A stretch of 64,000 nucleotides of DNA from Streptacidiphilus albus JL83 (GTDB taxonomy: Bacteria > Actinomycetota > Actinomycetes > Streptomycetales > Streptomycetaceae): NCBI RefSeq assembly GCF_000744705.1, contig NZ_JQML01000001.1, forward strand, positions 2,704,017 to 2,768,016. Direction: 5' to 3'. A model generated the notes under the pieces. That model ran no database searches. It saw only the letters and a program-made list of their open reading frames with translations, and was not told where the DNA came from. Positions 58,470-64,000 of the stretch are shown here, piece by piece. Each line of letters opens with the position of its first letter. Within the stretch, counting starts at the first letter, position 1. Made by a program: the position numbers and the translations under genes.

Positions 58470-59258
58470 TCAGGTGGCGGGCAGTTGGTAGGCCAGGACG
58501 TAGGCGTCGGCCGCCATCAGCGTGTCGCAGACCTCCACCGGACGGCCCTCGGAGTCGTACGCCGTGCGGATCAGGTGGAACACCGGCACACCGGACGCCA
58601 GGCGCAGCGTCTTGACCTCGTCCGGGGTGGGCATCCGGGCGCGGATCTCCTCATCGAAGTGGTCGAGGCGGTGGCCCATCTCTTCGAGGCGGGCGTAGAT
58701 GCCGCCGGGGCCGGGATTGGGCTCGGCGATCGGGGTGTTCCGCGCCAGGTCGAGCGGGAGGTACGACACGGCGAACTCGACCGGCCGGCCGTCGAGCAGG
58801 TAGCGACGGCGGCGCGCCAGGACCTTTCGGGCGCCGCCCAGGCGAGTAGCGATGTCCTGGGACGGCTTCTCCTCGCGCACCACCAGACCGTCGACCTCGG
58901 AGTGGGCCCCGGCCGCTTCCGCTTCCACAGTGAAGGCCGACTTGCCCTGCTCGCGGTGCCGGCGGGCGAAGCGGTCGGACGCGAGACGCCGCACCGGGGG
59001 GCGCGGGCGGACGAATACGCCCTTCCCGTGCTCCGACGCAACCAGCCCCTCCCCCTGGAGGACCGAGATCGAGTTGCGGATGGTCATCCGCGAGACGCCG
59101 TAGTGCTCGATCAGCTCCGTTTCCGAGGGGAGCTTGTCGCCCTCGGCGAAGCGCCCCTTGTCGATCGCTTCGCGCAGCTGGTCAGCGATCTGGCGGAACA
59201 CAGCGCGGTCGCTGGTCGAGTCCAGCGCACCGAGCAGGCCCGAGGAGAGAGGAGGCAT
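58470..59258 (-). CDS. GntR family (HutC type) transcriptional repressor, KorSA-like
   Basis: 262 aa. N-terminal winged helix: YGVSRMTIRNSISVLQGEGL and KGVFVRP. The C-terminal UTRA domain contains VLARRRRYLLDGRPVEFAVSYLPLDL (seen as RRRYLLDGRPVEFAVSYLPL) and VFHLIRTAYDSEGRPVEV. In pSAM2 KorSA represses transfer genes and itself; the position next to a Nudix gene is the same here. ATG 59258 follows AAGGAG. An inverted box of the proposed operator lies 13 bp upstream, which fits autoregulation. Confidence 0.9.
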   Translation of the reverse strand: MPPLSSGLLGALDSTSDRAVFRQIADQLREAIDKGRFAEGDKLPSETELIEHYGVSRMTIRNSISVLQGEGLVASEHGKGVFVRPRPPVRRLASDRFARRHREQGKSAFTVEAEAAGAHSEVDGLVVREEKPSQDIATRLGGARKVLARRRRYLLDGRPVEFAVSYLPLDLARNTPIAEPNPGPGGIYARLEEMGHRLDHFDEEIRARMPTPDEVKTLRLASGVPVFHLIRTAYDSEGRPVEVCDTLMAADAYVLAYQLPAT

Positions 59259-59270
59259 TTGTACTCCTTA

Positions 59271-59289
59271 GGATATCTAGACGAGCAGG
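59271..59289. promoter_or_regulatory. KorSA-like operator box D, divergent korSA/pif promoter region
   Basis: GGATATCTAGACGAGCAGG; its reverse complement contains GCTCGTCTAGATATCC, close to box C. It is located between the divergent GntR and Nudix genes and could regulate both. Confidence 0.62.
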
Positions 59290-59341
59290 TGAGTTTTGTT
59301 GCTACGGTGGAGAGCCTAGCCATTCGAGGGGACTGAGGAAC

Positions 59342-59773
59342 GTGAGTGCTGAACGCCCCCACTCCGTGAGCGTCGCCGGAGTCATCGTCGACCACCGGGG
59401 CCGCGCGCTCCTGGTCCAGCGGCGGGACAACGGCCACTGGGAGCCCCCGGGCGGCGTGCTCGAATCCGGCGAGACGATCCCCGACGCCCTCCAGCGCGAA
59501 GTACTGGAGGAGACCGGCATCAAGATCGCACTCCCAGCCACCCTCACCGGCGTCTACAAGAACATGACCGGCCTGATCGTGTCCCTGGTCTTCCGCTGCG
59601 AGGCCATCGACGGCACCCTGACCACCGGTGACGAGACCAGGGCACTGCGCTGGGCAACCCGCGACGAGGTCACCGACCTTGCCGACGAGGCGTACGCGAT
59701 CCGCGTCCTGGACGCCCTTGATGTCATGTCGCCGCCCGCAGTCCGAGCGCACGACGGCGTCAAACTCATCTAG
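59342..59773 (+). CDS. pif: Nudix hydrolase (Pif-like conjugation immunity factor)
   Basis: A 143-aa Nudix protein. The box GGVLESGETIPDALQREVLE plus ETGI matches GX5EX7REUXEEXGU fully, so pyrophosphohydrolase chemistry is possible. In pSAM2 the Nudix protein Pif blocks redundant conjugal transfer into cells already carrying the element; the gene place next to KorSA is the same. GTG 59342 has GAGGAA upstream. The equation with Pif is an inference from position and fold. Confidence 0.82.
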   Translation: MSAERPHSVSVAGVIVDHRGRALLVQRRDNGHWEPPGGVLESGETIPDALQREVLEETGIKIALPATLTGVYKNMTGLIVSLVFRCEAIDGTLTTGDETRALRWATRDEVTDLADEAYAIRVLDALDVMSPPAVRAHDGVKLI

Positions 59774-59819
59774 CCGAAATCCACTACCCATGGCGGCCCA
59801 CCAGCATAAAGGAACTTGT

Positions 59820-60254
59820 ATGGACGAGTATATGAGTAGCCCACGGGTCTGGGGGCTCAGTTGCCCAGGATTACCCGAAGAAATCAGCCGGGCCCGCCGC
59901 TGGGTACGCGAAATCCTCAGCGAAACACCCTGCTCCGACGACGCCGCCCTGATCGTCAGCGAGCTGGGCACCAACGCCCTCCGCCACACCGCCAGCGGCG
60001 ACCCCCACGGCACGTTCCACGTGATCGTCGCCCTGTCGGACCACGTGCTCTCCATCTCCGTGACCGACGACGGCGAGACCGACACCGTCCCGAAGATCGA
60101 GCAGCCGGGCCCCGAGGCGACAAGGGGCCGAGGGCTCGGCATGGTGTCCGTCCTGGCCGCACACGTAGAGATCCGTCCCGGGGCCCACGGGCAGACCGTA
60201 ACCGCAGAGCTGCTGATGCCGGACACCAGCCCAAGGGGGCTGACGTGCCACTGA
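59820..60254 (+). CDS. histidine-kinase-type ATPase domain protein (RsbW/SpoIIAB-like)
   Basis: A 144-aa single GHKL domain: the N box is ALIVSELGTNALRHTASG, the G1 box ISVTDDGETDTVP, the G2 box TRGRGLGMVSVLA. This set is usual for the many Streptomyces anti-sigma-like ATPases; the HTASG variant is typical. Asn for Mg-ATP is kept. ATG 59820 follows AAAGGA. Its start region (GACGAGTATATGAGTAG) partly resembles the element's operator boxes. Its target, perhaps a host sigma factor or antagonist, is unknown. Confidence 0.88.
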   Translation: MDEYMSSPRVWGLSCPGLPEEISRARRWVREILSETPCSDDAALIVSELGTNALRHTASGDPHGTFHVIVALSDHVLSISVTDDGETDTVPKIEQPGPEATRGRGLGMVSVLAAHVEIRPGAHGQTVTAELLMPDTSPRGLTCH

Positions 60255-60595
60255 CCCTGGACCGACGACACCGGTTACCCGGATCACCGCTCAGCGCCGG
60301 CTACTGGTGCGAGGCACTCGCCCACACGCCGCAGGACGGCCGGAGCTTCCAGCTCGGCTCCGCCAGCACACCGACCCCCCGCCTCGCACTCCGCTGGCTC
60401 CTCCGCCGCACCCAAGACGTCCTCGACCAGCTCGAACCCACCGTGACTTGGCCGGCTCACGAGTGGCTCGTCGACCGCCCGGAGCACGAACGGGCCCTGG
60501 CCGCCCTGACCCGAGGCGAGACCTACACCCTCTCGATCTCCGAGGACACCACCCACTACGTCCTGACCGCCCGCCCCACCGGGAGCACGCAGTGA
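60245..60595 (+). CDS. AICE accessory protein with SGYWCE-type motif, copy 1
   Basis: 116 aa. The segment SAGYWCEALAHTPQDGRSFQ is followed by a helical stretch (LALRWLLRRTQDVLDQLEP), WPAHEWLVDRPEHERALAAL and a beta end YTLSISEDTTHYVLTARP. No membrane segment. GTG 60245 overlaps the ATPase stop by 10 bp and its own stop overlaps the next start, so the three are one operon. It is a paralogue of the next protein. Family unknown. Confidence 0.8.
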   Translation: MPLTLDRRHRLPGSPLSAGYWCEALAHTPQDGRSFQLGSASTPTPRLALRWLLRRTQDVLDQLEPTVTWPAHEWLVDRPEHERALAALTRGETYTLSISEDTTHYVLTARPTGSTQ

Positions 60596-60990
60596 ACGAG
60601 CCGACGCTGCCAACTCTTCACTCCGGCTACTGGTGCGAGTGCTGGACACAGAGCCCCGCCACCGGAGAAGGCCCCACCCTGCTCACTTCATTCCGGGCAG
60701 CGACAGCGGGCCAAGCCGTCCGCTGGATTCGGATAGCCCTCCGAACCCTCGCCTCAGGGCTGAACCCCGAGGCAGCCGAACACGCATGGACCTGGATCAG
60801 GGCCGGCTACCTCAACGACATCGAAGCCCTCATGCACGACCAGCCGTGCGCCATGACCATCAGCCACGGCTACACCCACATCGGCTGGACCGCCCGCCCC
60901 GCGCTCTTCCTGCCCATGGCCCATCCCCAGGCCACAGAACTCCCCGCGTGCATCTCACGGTTCATCTCAAGTCCCGAGCCAACTGAGTAA
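60592..60990 (+). CDS. AICE accessory protein with SGYWCE-type motif, copy 2
   Basis: 132 aa. HSGYWCECWTQSPATGEGPT, then QAVRWIRIALRTLASGLNPE, AAEHAWTWIRAGYLNDIEAL and CAMTISHGYTHIGWTARPA follow in the same order as in the preceding protein, so the two arose by duplication and diverged. GTG 60592 overlaps the previous stop (GTGA). No function known; tight coupling to the ATPase suggests a common complex. Confidence 0.8.
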   Translation: MNEPTLPTLHSGYWCECWTQSPATGEGPTLLTSFRAATAGQAVRWIRIALRTLASGLNPEAAEHAWTWIRAGYLNDIEALMHDQPCAMTISHGYTHIGWTARPALFLPMAHPQATELPACISRFISSPEPTE

Positions 60991-61257
60991 CAACCTTCTC
61001 TACGGGTTCAAGGCACCCGGCGTCGCTCACGCTCCGCCGGGCGCGCGAGCGGTGCGCTCGCGCCTGCGCTCCTGTCTTCGCCCCGCGCCGGCGCGGCTCC
61101 CCGCCCGCGCGCCCGCAGGAGATAGGCCCGGAGGCATGAAGGGCGAACTCCAGCAGCCCGGCATCTGGCTCAGGGCGATGCCTCCGGCGGGGGCACGCCC
61201 CGACACCGGGATGGCCACGGTCCAGCCGGCGGGCTCAGGTCGTGGTTGATGCAGGGA
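60991..61257. other. non-coding stretch downstream of the accessory operon
   Basis: No gene is supported. A short hairpin GCGCGAGCG/CGCTCGCGC (61043-61063, loop GTG) within very GC-rich sequence may terminate the accessory operon. Confidence 0.5.
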
Positions 61258-61408
61258 GCTGCCATCCCGCCTGCCGTCGTCCCAGGCAAAGCCAAGCAGA
61301 CCTGCCCCCTGGGGTCCAGGTCGTTCGTCCAGTGGGGCGCTCCACCTGGACCCCAGGGGGCAGGCCCGCTTCACTGACGTGTGGGACGACGGCAGACGGG
61401 ATGGCAGC
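61258..61408. repeat. about 151-bp nested palindrome
   Basis: Outer arms 61258-61284 and 61382-61408 match at 26 of 27 positions (GCTGCCATCCCG and on). Inner arms 61301-61321 and 61344-61364 are a perfect 21-bp match (CCTGCCCCCTGGGGTCCAGG and T). Between outer and inner arms lie 16 and 17 bp, and the centre is a 22-nt loop. The structure is non-coding. Candidates are a single- or double-strand replication origin, a transfer locus, a small RNA or a small non-autonomous insertion. Confidence 0.85.
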
Positions 61409-61449
61409 GGGGACCGTCGTGGTTCCTGCGGAGCTGTATCGTGCAGGTC

Positions 61450-61656
61450 ATGCCGACGGAGAGCCCGCCAACCTGCCCGTCGTGTGGACACCGGCTGCTC
61501 TGCGGCGGGATGGCGCTGTGTCAGCGTGAAGACGACGACACCCGAGTCTGCCGAGCCATCTGGGGTTGCGACCAATCGCACATCTGGTGGCTGTGGGCCG
61601 ACCGCCCTACAGATCCTTTGGAACCCTGTCCCTACCCCGACCTCTTCGCACCCTGA
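61450..61656 (+). CDS. small Cys/Trp-rich protein near attR (68 aa)
   Basis: PTCPSCGHRLLCGGMALCQR starts with a CxxC zinc-ribbon-like knuckle, more cysteines follow in RVCRAIWGCDQSHIWWLW, and the end is DPLEPCPYPDLF. Seven cysteines in 68 residues suggest metal binding. ATG 61450 is preceded by a weak AGG. Codon use is less biased than in neighbours, which lowers confidence. No family recognised. Confidence 0.55.
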   Translation: MPTESPPTCPSCGHRLLCGGMALCQREDDDTRVCRAIWGCDQSHIWWLWADRPTDPLEPCPYPDLFAP

Positions 61657-61800
61657 GCGGCCCCACAGGGCTTCGGCCGTCGTGCCCGAAGCGTGCCCGG
61701 TCCGGCGGGATTCTGCGGGGCACCAGGGGGACTCACAGCCCATCGGCCGCTCCGCCGCAGGTCAGCGAATCGCCAGGTCAGCCGTCATCCCGTAGCGGAC

Positions 61801-61844
61801 TCTTCCAAACTAGCTACGCGGGTTCGATTCCCGTCGCCCGCTCC
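61801..61844 (+). repeat. attR: 44-bp direct repeat
   Basis: Exact copy of 52070-52113 (anticodon loop to 3' end of tRNA-Gly). No 5' half of a tRNA stands before it, so this is not a tRNA gene. It marks the right end of the element. Confidence 0.95.
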
Positions 61845-61852
61845 GAACGGTT

Positions 61853-61891
61853 CGGCCCCAGGTCAGCGATGGTTTCGCTGGACTGGGGCCG
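61853..61891. terminator. hairpin after attR, probable original tRNA-Gly terminator
   Basis: CGGCCCCAGGTCAGCG with its partner at 61876-61891 repeats the hairpin at 52122-52160, one base different. Before integration this would have stood behind the tRNA gene. Confidence 0.7.
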
Positions 61892-61940
61892 GTCGTCGTT
61901 CGGGGCAGTGTCGGGCAGAGGCTGCGGGGTGGGTGTGGGC

Positions 61941-62195
61941 TCAGGTGTTGCGGGCGCTTCGGCGGGCGATCAGTAGGGCCGAGTAGCCGAGCACGGCGAG
62001 GATCGGTCCCCAATGCCAGTGCAGCAGCCCCAGCGCCAGGCCGGAGGTTGCTACGGCGGCTGCCGCGGACTCCTTGCGCAGCTGGTCGGCGGAGCGACGG
62101 CTCGTGGACGGGCGGATGAGCTGACGGCCGGTCATCAACTGCACCAGGTTCACTGCGGCGACCAGCCCGCAGAGCACGGCGAGGGTGATCATCAT
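61941..62195 (-). CDS. small membrane protein (84 aa)
   Basis: Two hydrophobic ends, MITLAVLCGLVAAVNLVQLM and LALGLLHWHWGPILAVLGYS, flank a charged middle (RPSTSRRSADQLRKESA). First chromosomal gene after attR. ATG 62195 follows GGAG by nine bases; a second ATG comes next to it. Function unknown. Confidence 0.75.
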   Translation of the reverse strand: MMITLAVLCGLVAAVNLVQLMTGRQLIRPSTSRRSADQLRKESAAAAVATSGLALGLLHWHWGPILAVLGYSALLIARRSARNT

Positions 62196-62264
62196 GGAGC
62201 CGGACTCCAGGACACCGGGCGACTGTGGTGGAACCCGGTCCCTCCGTGGGCGAGGATGTTGATC

Positions 62265-63083
62265 GTGAGCACTGTGATCGCCAGTGAGGCGAACCCCGGG
62301 CGGGAGAACGAGGACTGCGCGGTGGGCGGTCCGGAGCTGGTCGTCGTGGTGGACGGGGCCGGGACGCCGAAGCGGCTGGACACCGGCTGCGTCCACGGGA
62401 CCGCCTGGTACGCGCGGCGGCTCGCGCTGGCGATGTACGACGAAGCGGTGGACGGGACGGACGGGCTGGCGGACGGGCTGGCCACCGCGATCGAGCGCAC
62501 CGCGCGGCGGCATGCCGGGAGTTGCGACCTCGGCGACCCGATGACCCCCTCGGCCACGGTCGCGGTGCTCCGGGTGCGGCAGCAGGAGCAGCGGTTGGAG
62601 TGGCTGGTGCTCGCCGATGCGACGGTGGCCCTCGACCTGCCGACCGGGCCGTTGACCGCCTCCGACCACCGGGTCTCCGAGCTGACGCGGGCACAGCGGG
62701 TGGAGCTGGCCGAGGTGCTGGCGCCGCTGGACCCGGTGGCGCGGTTGGACACGCTGGTGCGGGCGCAGCGGTCGATGATGAACGTCCACGGCGGCTACTG
62801 GGTCGCTGCCGCCGATCCGAAGGCCGCCGGAGAGGCGCTGACCGGGTCCGTCCCGCTGGCGGAGGTCGGGCTGGCGGCGGCGCTCAGCGACGGCGCGGCC
62901 CGGCTGGTCGACGACTTCGGGGTGATGGGCTGGCCCGGACTGCTGGCACTGCTCGCGGCCGAGGGGCCGGCGGAGCTCATCGCCCGGACCCGCGCGGCGG
63001 AGCGCAGCGACCCGGACGGTCTGCGCTGGCCGCGTGGCAAGCGGCATGACGACGCGACGGCGGCGATCGTCCGCCTGGGCTGA
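62265..63083 (+). CDS. PP2C-like serine/threonine phosphatase domain protein
   Basis: 272 aa. ANPGRENEDCAVGGPELVVV and VDGAG hold the metal-binding aspartates of the PP2C fold, and the end HDDATAAIVRLG supplies the last ones. In between are GDPMTPSATVAVLRVR and LEWLVLADATVALD. The match suggests a metal-dependent protein phosphatase, though the central part is divergent. GTG 62265 was chosen because GAGG stands nine bases before it; an ATG at 62256 overlaps that site. Divergent from the small membrane protein. Confidence 0.78.
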   Translation: MSTVIASEANPGRENEDCAVGGPELVVVVDGAGTPKRLDTGCVHGTAWYARRLALAMYDEAVDGTDGLADGLATAIERTARRHAGSCDLGDPMTPSATVAVLRVRQQEQRLEWLVLADATVALDLPTGPLTASDHRVSELTRAQRVELAEVLAPLDPVARLDTLVRAQRSMMNVHGGYWVAAADPKAAGEALTGSVPLAEVGLAAALSDGAARLVDDFGVMGWPGLLALLAAEGPAELIARTRAAERSDPDGLRWPRGKRHDDATAAIVRLG

Positions 63084-63110
63084 GGACCGGGCCGGGTCCG
63101 GGCTTCGGCG

Positions 63111-64000
63111 TCAGAGGTCGATCGCGACCACCCCGTCGGGCAGGCCGAGCACCAGCAGCCCGTCGGCTGTCAGGGCCATGGACTCGACCCGGGAGCCGAG
63201 CCGGAACTCCAGCACGCCGTCGGGGTCGTTCAGGCGCCTGATCCGGACCAGTCCGTCGGACCAGGCGGCGGCCGTCGTCAGCCCTGCGCGCGCCGCGTCG
63301 CGGTTACCGTCGAGCACGGCGACGGCAACGGCGGTCACCGGGCAGGCGCGCTGGTCGGCCGGCTCCGCCATCGGGACGGAGTCCGGGCCCCAGAGCCGGA
63401 CGGCCCCGTCGAGGCCGCCGCTCACCAGCAGCGGAAAGCCGGGGTCGGGATCGGCGTCCTCGTCCTGGTCGTCGTCGCTGTCGCTGTCGGCGCTGAGCAG
63501 GGTCGCGGCCAGGGCGGTGACCGGCCCCTGGTGCAGGCGTACGCTCCGGATCCCGTCCGGGTCCTCGGCGTCCTCGCACCAGTGCACCAGTCCGGACGCG
63601 TCGCCGAAGGCCACCGGGGGCGGCTCCAGTCCGTGCACCGTCGCAACCGCGCTGAGCGCGCCCCCGGCCGCCGCCCGCACTGCGGTGACCTCCTCGACCA
63701 ACGCCTTGACCCCCGGTCCCGGCTCACCCCGGGGCACCACCTCGACCGCGCCCCAGGCGTCGAGCAGCAGGACCGAGCCGTCGGCGGCCACGGCGAGGCC
63801 GCTCAGCGGCCTGGGGTTCGCCACCGGGACGGAACCGAGGCGGCTGCCGTCGGCGGCCTCGTACATCCGCACGATGCCGCTCGGATCGGCGAGCAGGACG
63901 CGAGCTGAGGCGCGGCCCGAACTCAGCACCCCGTAGCAGGCCGCCGCGACGGCGGGGCCGGGCCAGGTGTCCCCGGCGGGCTCGTCCCGCCAGTGTGCCC
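63111..64000 (-). CDS. WD40/beta-propeller-like protein, 5' end outside window
   Basis: At least 296 residues are visible and the frame stays open to the right edge (ACYGVLSSGRASARVLLADP and on), so the start is outside. Repeats of the type VLLADPSGIVRMYEAADG, LVSGGLDGAVRLWGPDSVP and AAWSDGLVRIRRLNDPDG resemble WD40 blades, with an acidic insert SDSDDDQDEDADPDP. It may be a scaffold or regulator; convergent with the PP2C-like gene, 27 bp apart. Confidence 0.75.
   Translation of the reverse strand, partial: AHWRDEPAGDTWPGPAVAAACYGVLSSGRASARVLLADPSGIVRMYEAADGSRLGSVPVANPRPLSGLAVAADGSVLLLDAWGAVEVVPRGEPGPGVKALVEEVTAVRAAAGGALSAVATVHGLEPPPVAFGDASGLVHWCEDAEDPDGIRSVRLHQGPVTALAATLLSADSDSDDDQDEDADPDPGFPLLVSGGLDGAVRLWGPDSVPMAEPADQRACPVTAVAVAVLDGNRDAARAGLTTAAAWSDGLVRIRRLNDPDGVLEFRLGSRVESMALTADGLLVLGLPDGVVAIDL

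Larger units (their letters stand above)
52070..61844. mobile_element. actinomycete integrative and conjugative element (AICE, pSAM2 class), about 9.8 kb
   Basis: Bounded by perfect 44-bp direct repeats derived from tRNA-Gly(TCC). Modules in order: int and xis (52177-53531), RepSA-type rolling-circle initiator (53524-54897), spread proteins (54915-56490), TraSA-like translocase (56558-57934), SCO3933-family protein (57939-58289), KorSA-like GntR repressor (58470-59258), Pif-like Nudix protein (59342-59773), accessory genes (59820-61656). All core functions look intact, so the element may be able to excise and transfer. GCTA(C/G)TCGTCTA boxes precede the likely transcription units. A conjugation clt locus was not identified. 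Confidence 0.95.

Noticed and set aside
61801..61871. Possible second tRNA-Gly at the right boundary
   Set aside because: Only the 3' half is present; the upstream bases cannot form the acceptor or D-arm, so it is attR.
61566..61976. 136-codon frame running through attR
   Set aside because: It crosses the element boundary and the tRNA-derived repeat, has no ribosome binding site and no recognisable domain.

Overview
The window is high-GC actinomycete chromosome, almost certainly Streptomycetaceae (Streptomyces, Kitasatospora or Streptacidiphilus type). The evidence is third-position GC bias, frequent GTG starts, and a gene order that, from memory, follows the conserved Streptomyces core around SCO2576-SCO2620: nadD, proA/proB, obgE-rpmA-rplU, rne, the mre spore-wall cluster, ndk-folC-valS, clpX-clpP2-clpP1-tig. 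Most core genes are on the minus strand.

Layout. 1-5.5 kb: a polysaccharide glycosyltransferase (cut by the window edge) coupled to a nucleotide-sugar dehydrogenase, a secreted S53 (sedolisin) protease and a PlsC-like acyltransferase. 5.5-7.0 kb: a dienelactone-hydrolase-like gene and three identical tRNA-Ala(GGC) genes around the remnant of a MmyB-like regulator. 7.1-21.6 kb: housekeeping genes (histidine phosphatase, rsfS, an LCP-like membrane protein, nadD, an M48 protease, two Streptomyces-specific membrane proteins, proA, proB, adenosine deaminase, obgE, rpmA, rplU). 21.9-29.3 kb: a large RNase E/G and the two halves of a radical-SAM tRNA/rRNA-modification-like locus, with a VOC gene inserted between them. 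29.4-35.9 kb: rodA-mrdA-mreD-mreC-mreB, the rod/spore-wall synthesis cluster. 36-49.8 kb: ndk, folC, a WecB-like epimerase, valS, two secreted or membrane proteins, and the Clp protease genes with trigger factor. 50-51.9 kb: an MFS exporter and tRNA-Pro.

52.07-61.84 kb is a complete actinomycete integrative and conjugative element (AICE, pSAM2 class) inserted in tRNA-Gly(TCC) and bounded by 44-bp direct repeats. It carries integrase, excisionase, a RepSA-type replication initiator, spread (Spd) proteins, an FtsK-like TraSA translocase, an SCO3933-family protein, a KorSA-like GntR regulator and a Pif-like Nudix protein. Its accessory right arm holds a histidine-kinase-type ATPase, two SGYWCE paralogues and a small Cys-rich protein. 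A family of GCTA(C/G)TCGTCTA boxes sits in front of each likely transcription unit, and a ~150-bp nested palindrome lies near the right end.

After attR the chromosome resumes with a small membrane protein, a PP2C-like phosphatase and a WD40-like protein cut by the right edge.

How the parts work together: MreBCD, PBP2, RodA and the SCO2583/2584-like proteins belong to the envelope and spore-wall machinery. ClpXP1P2 and trigger factor form the proteostasis block, with a ClgR box upstream of clpP1. The AICE has its own integration, replication, transfer and immunity functions, apparently under one repressor.
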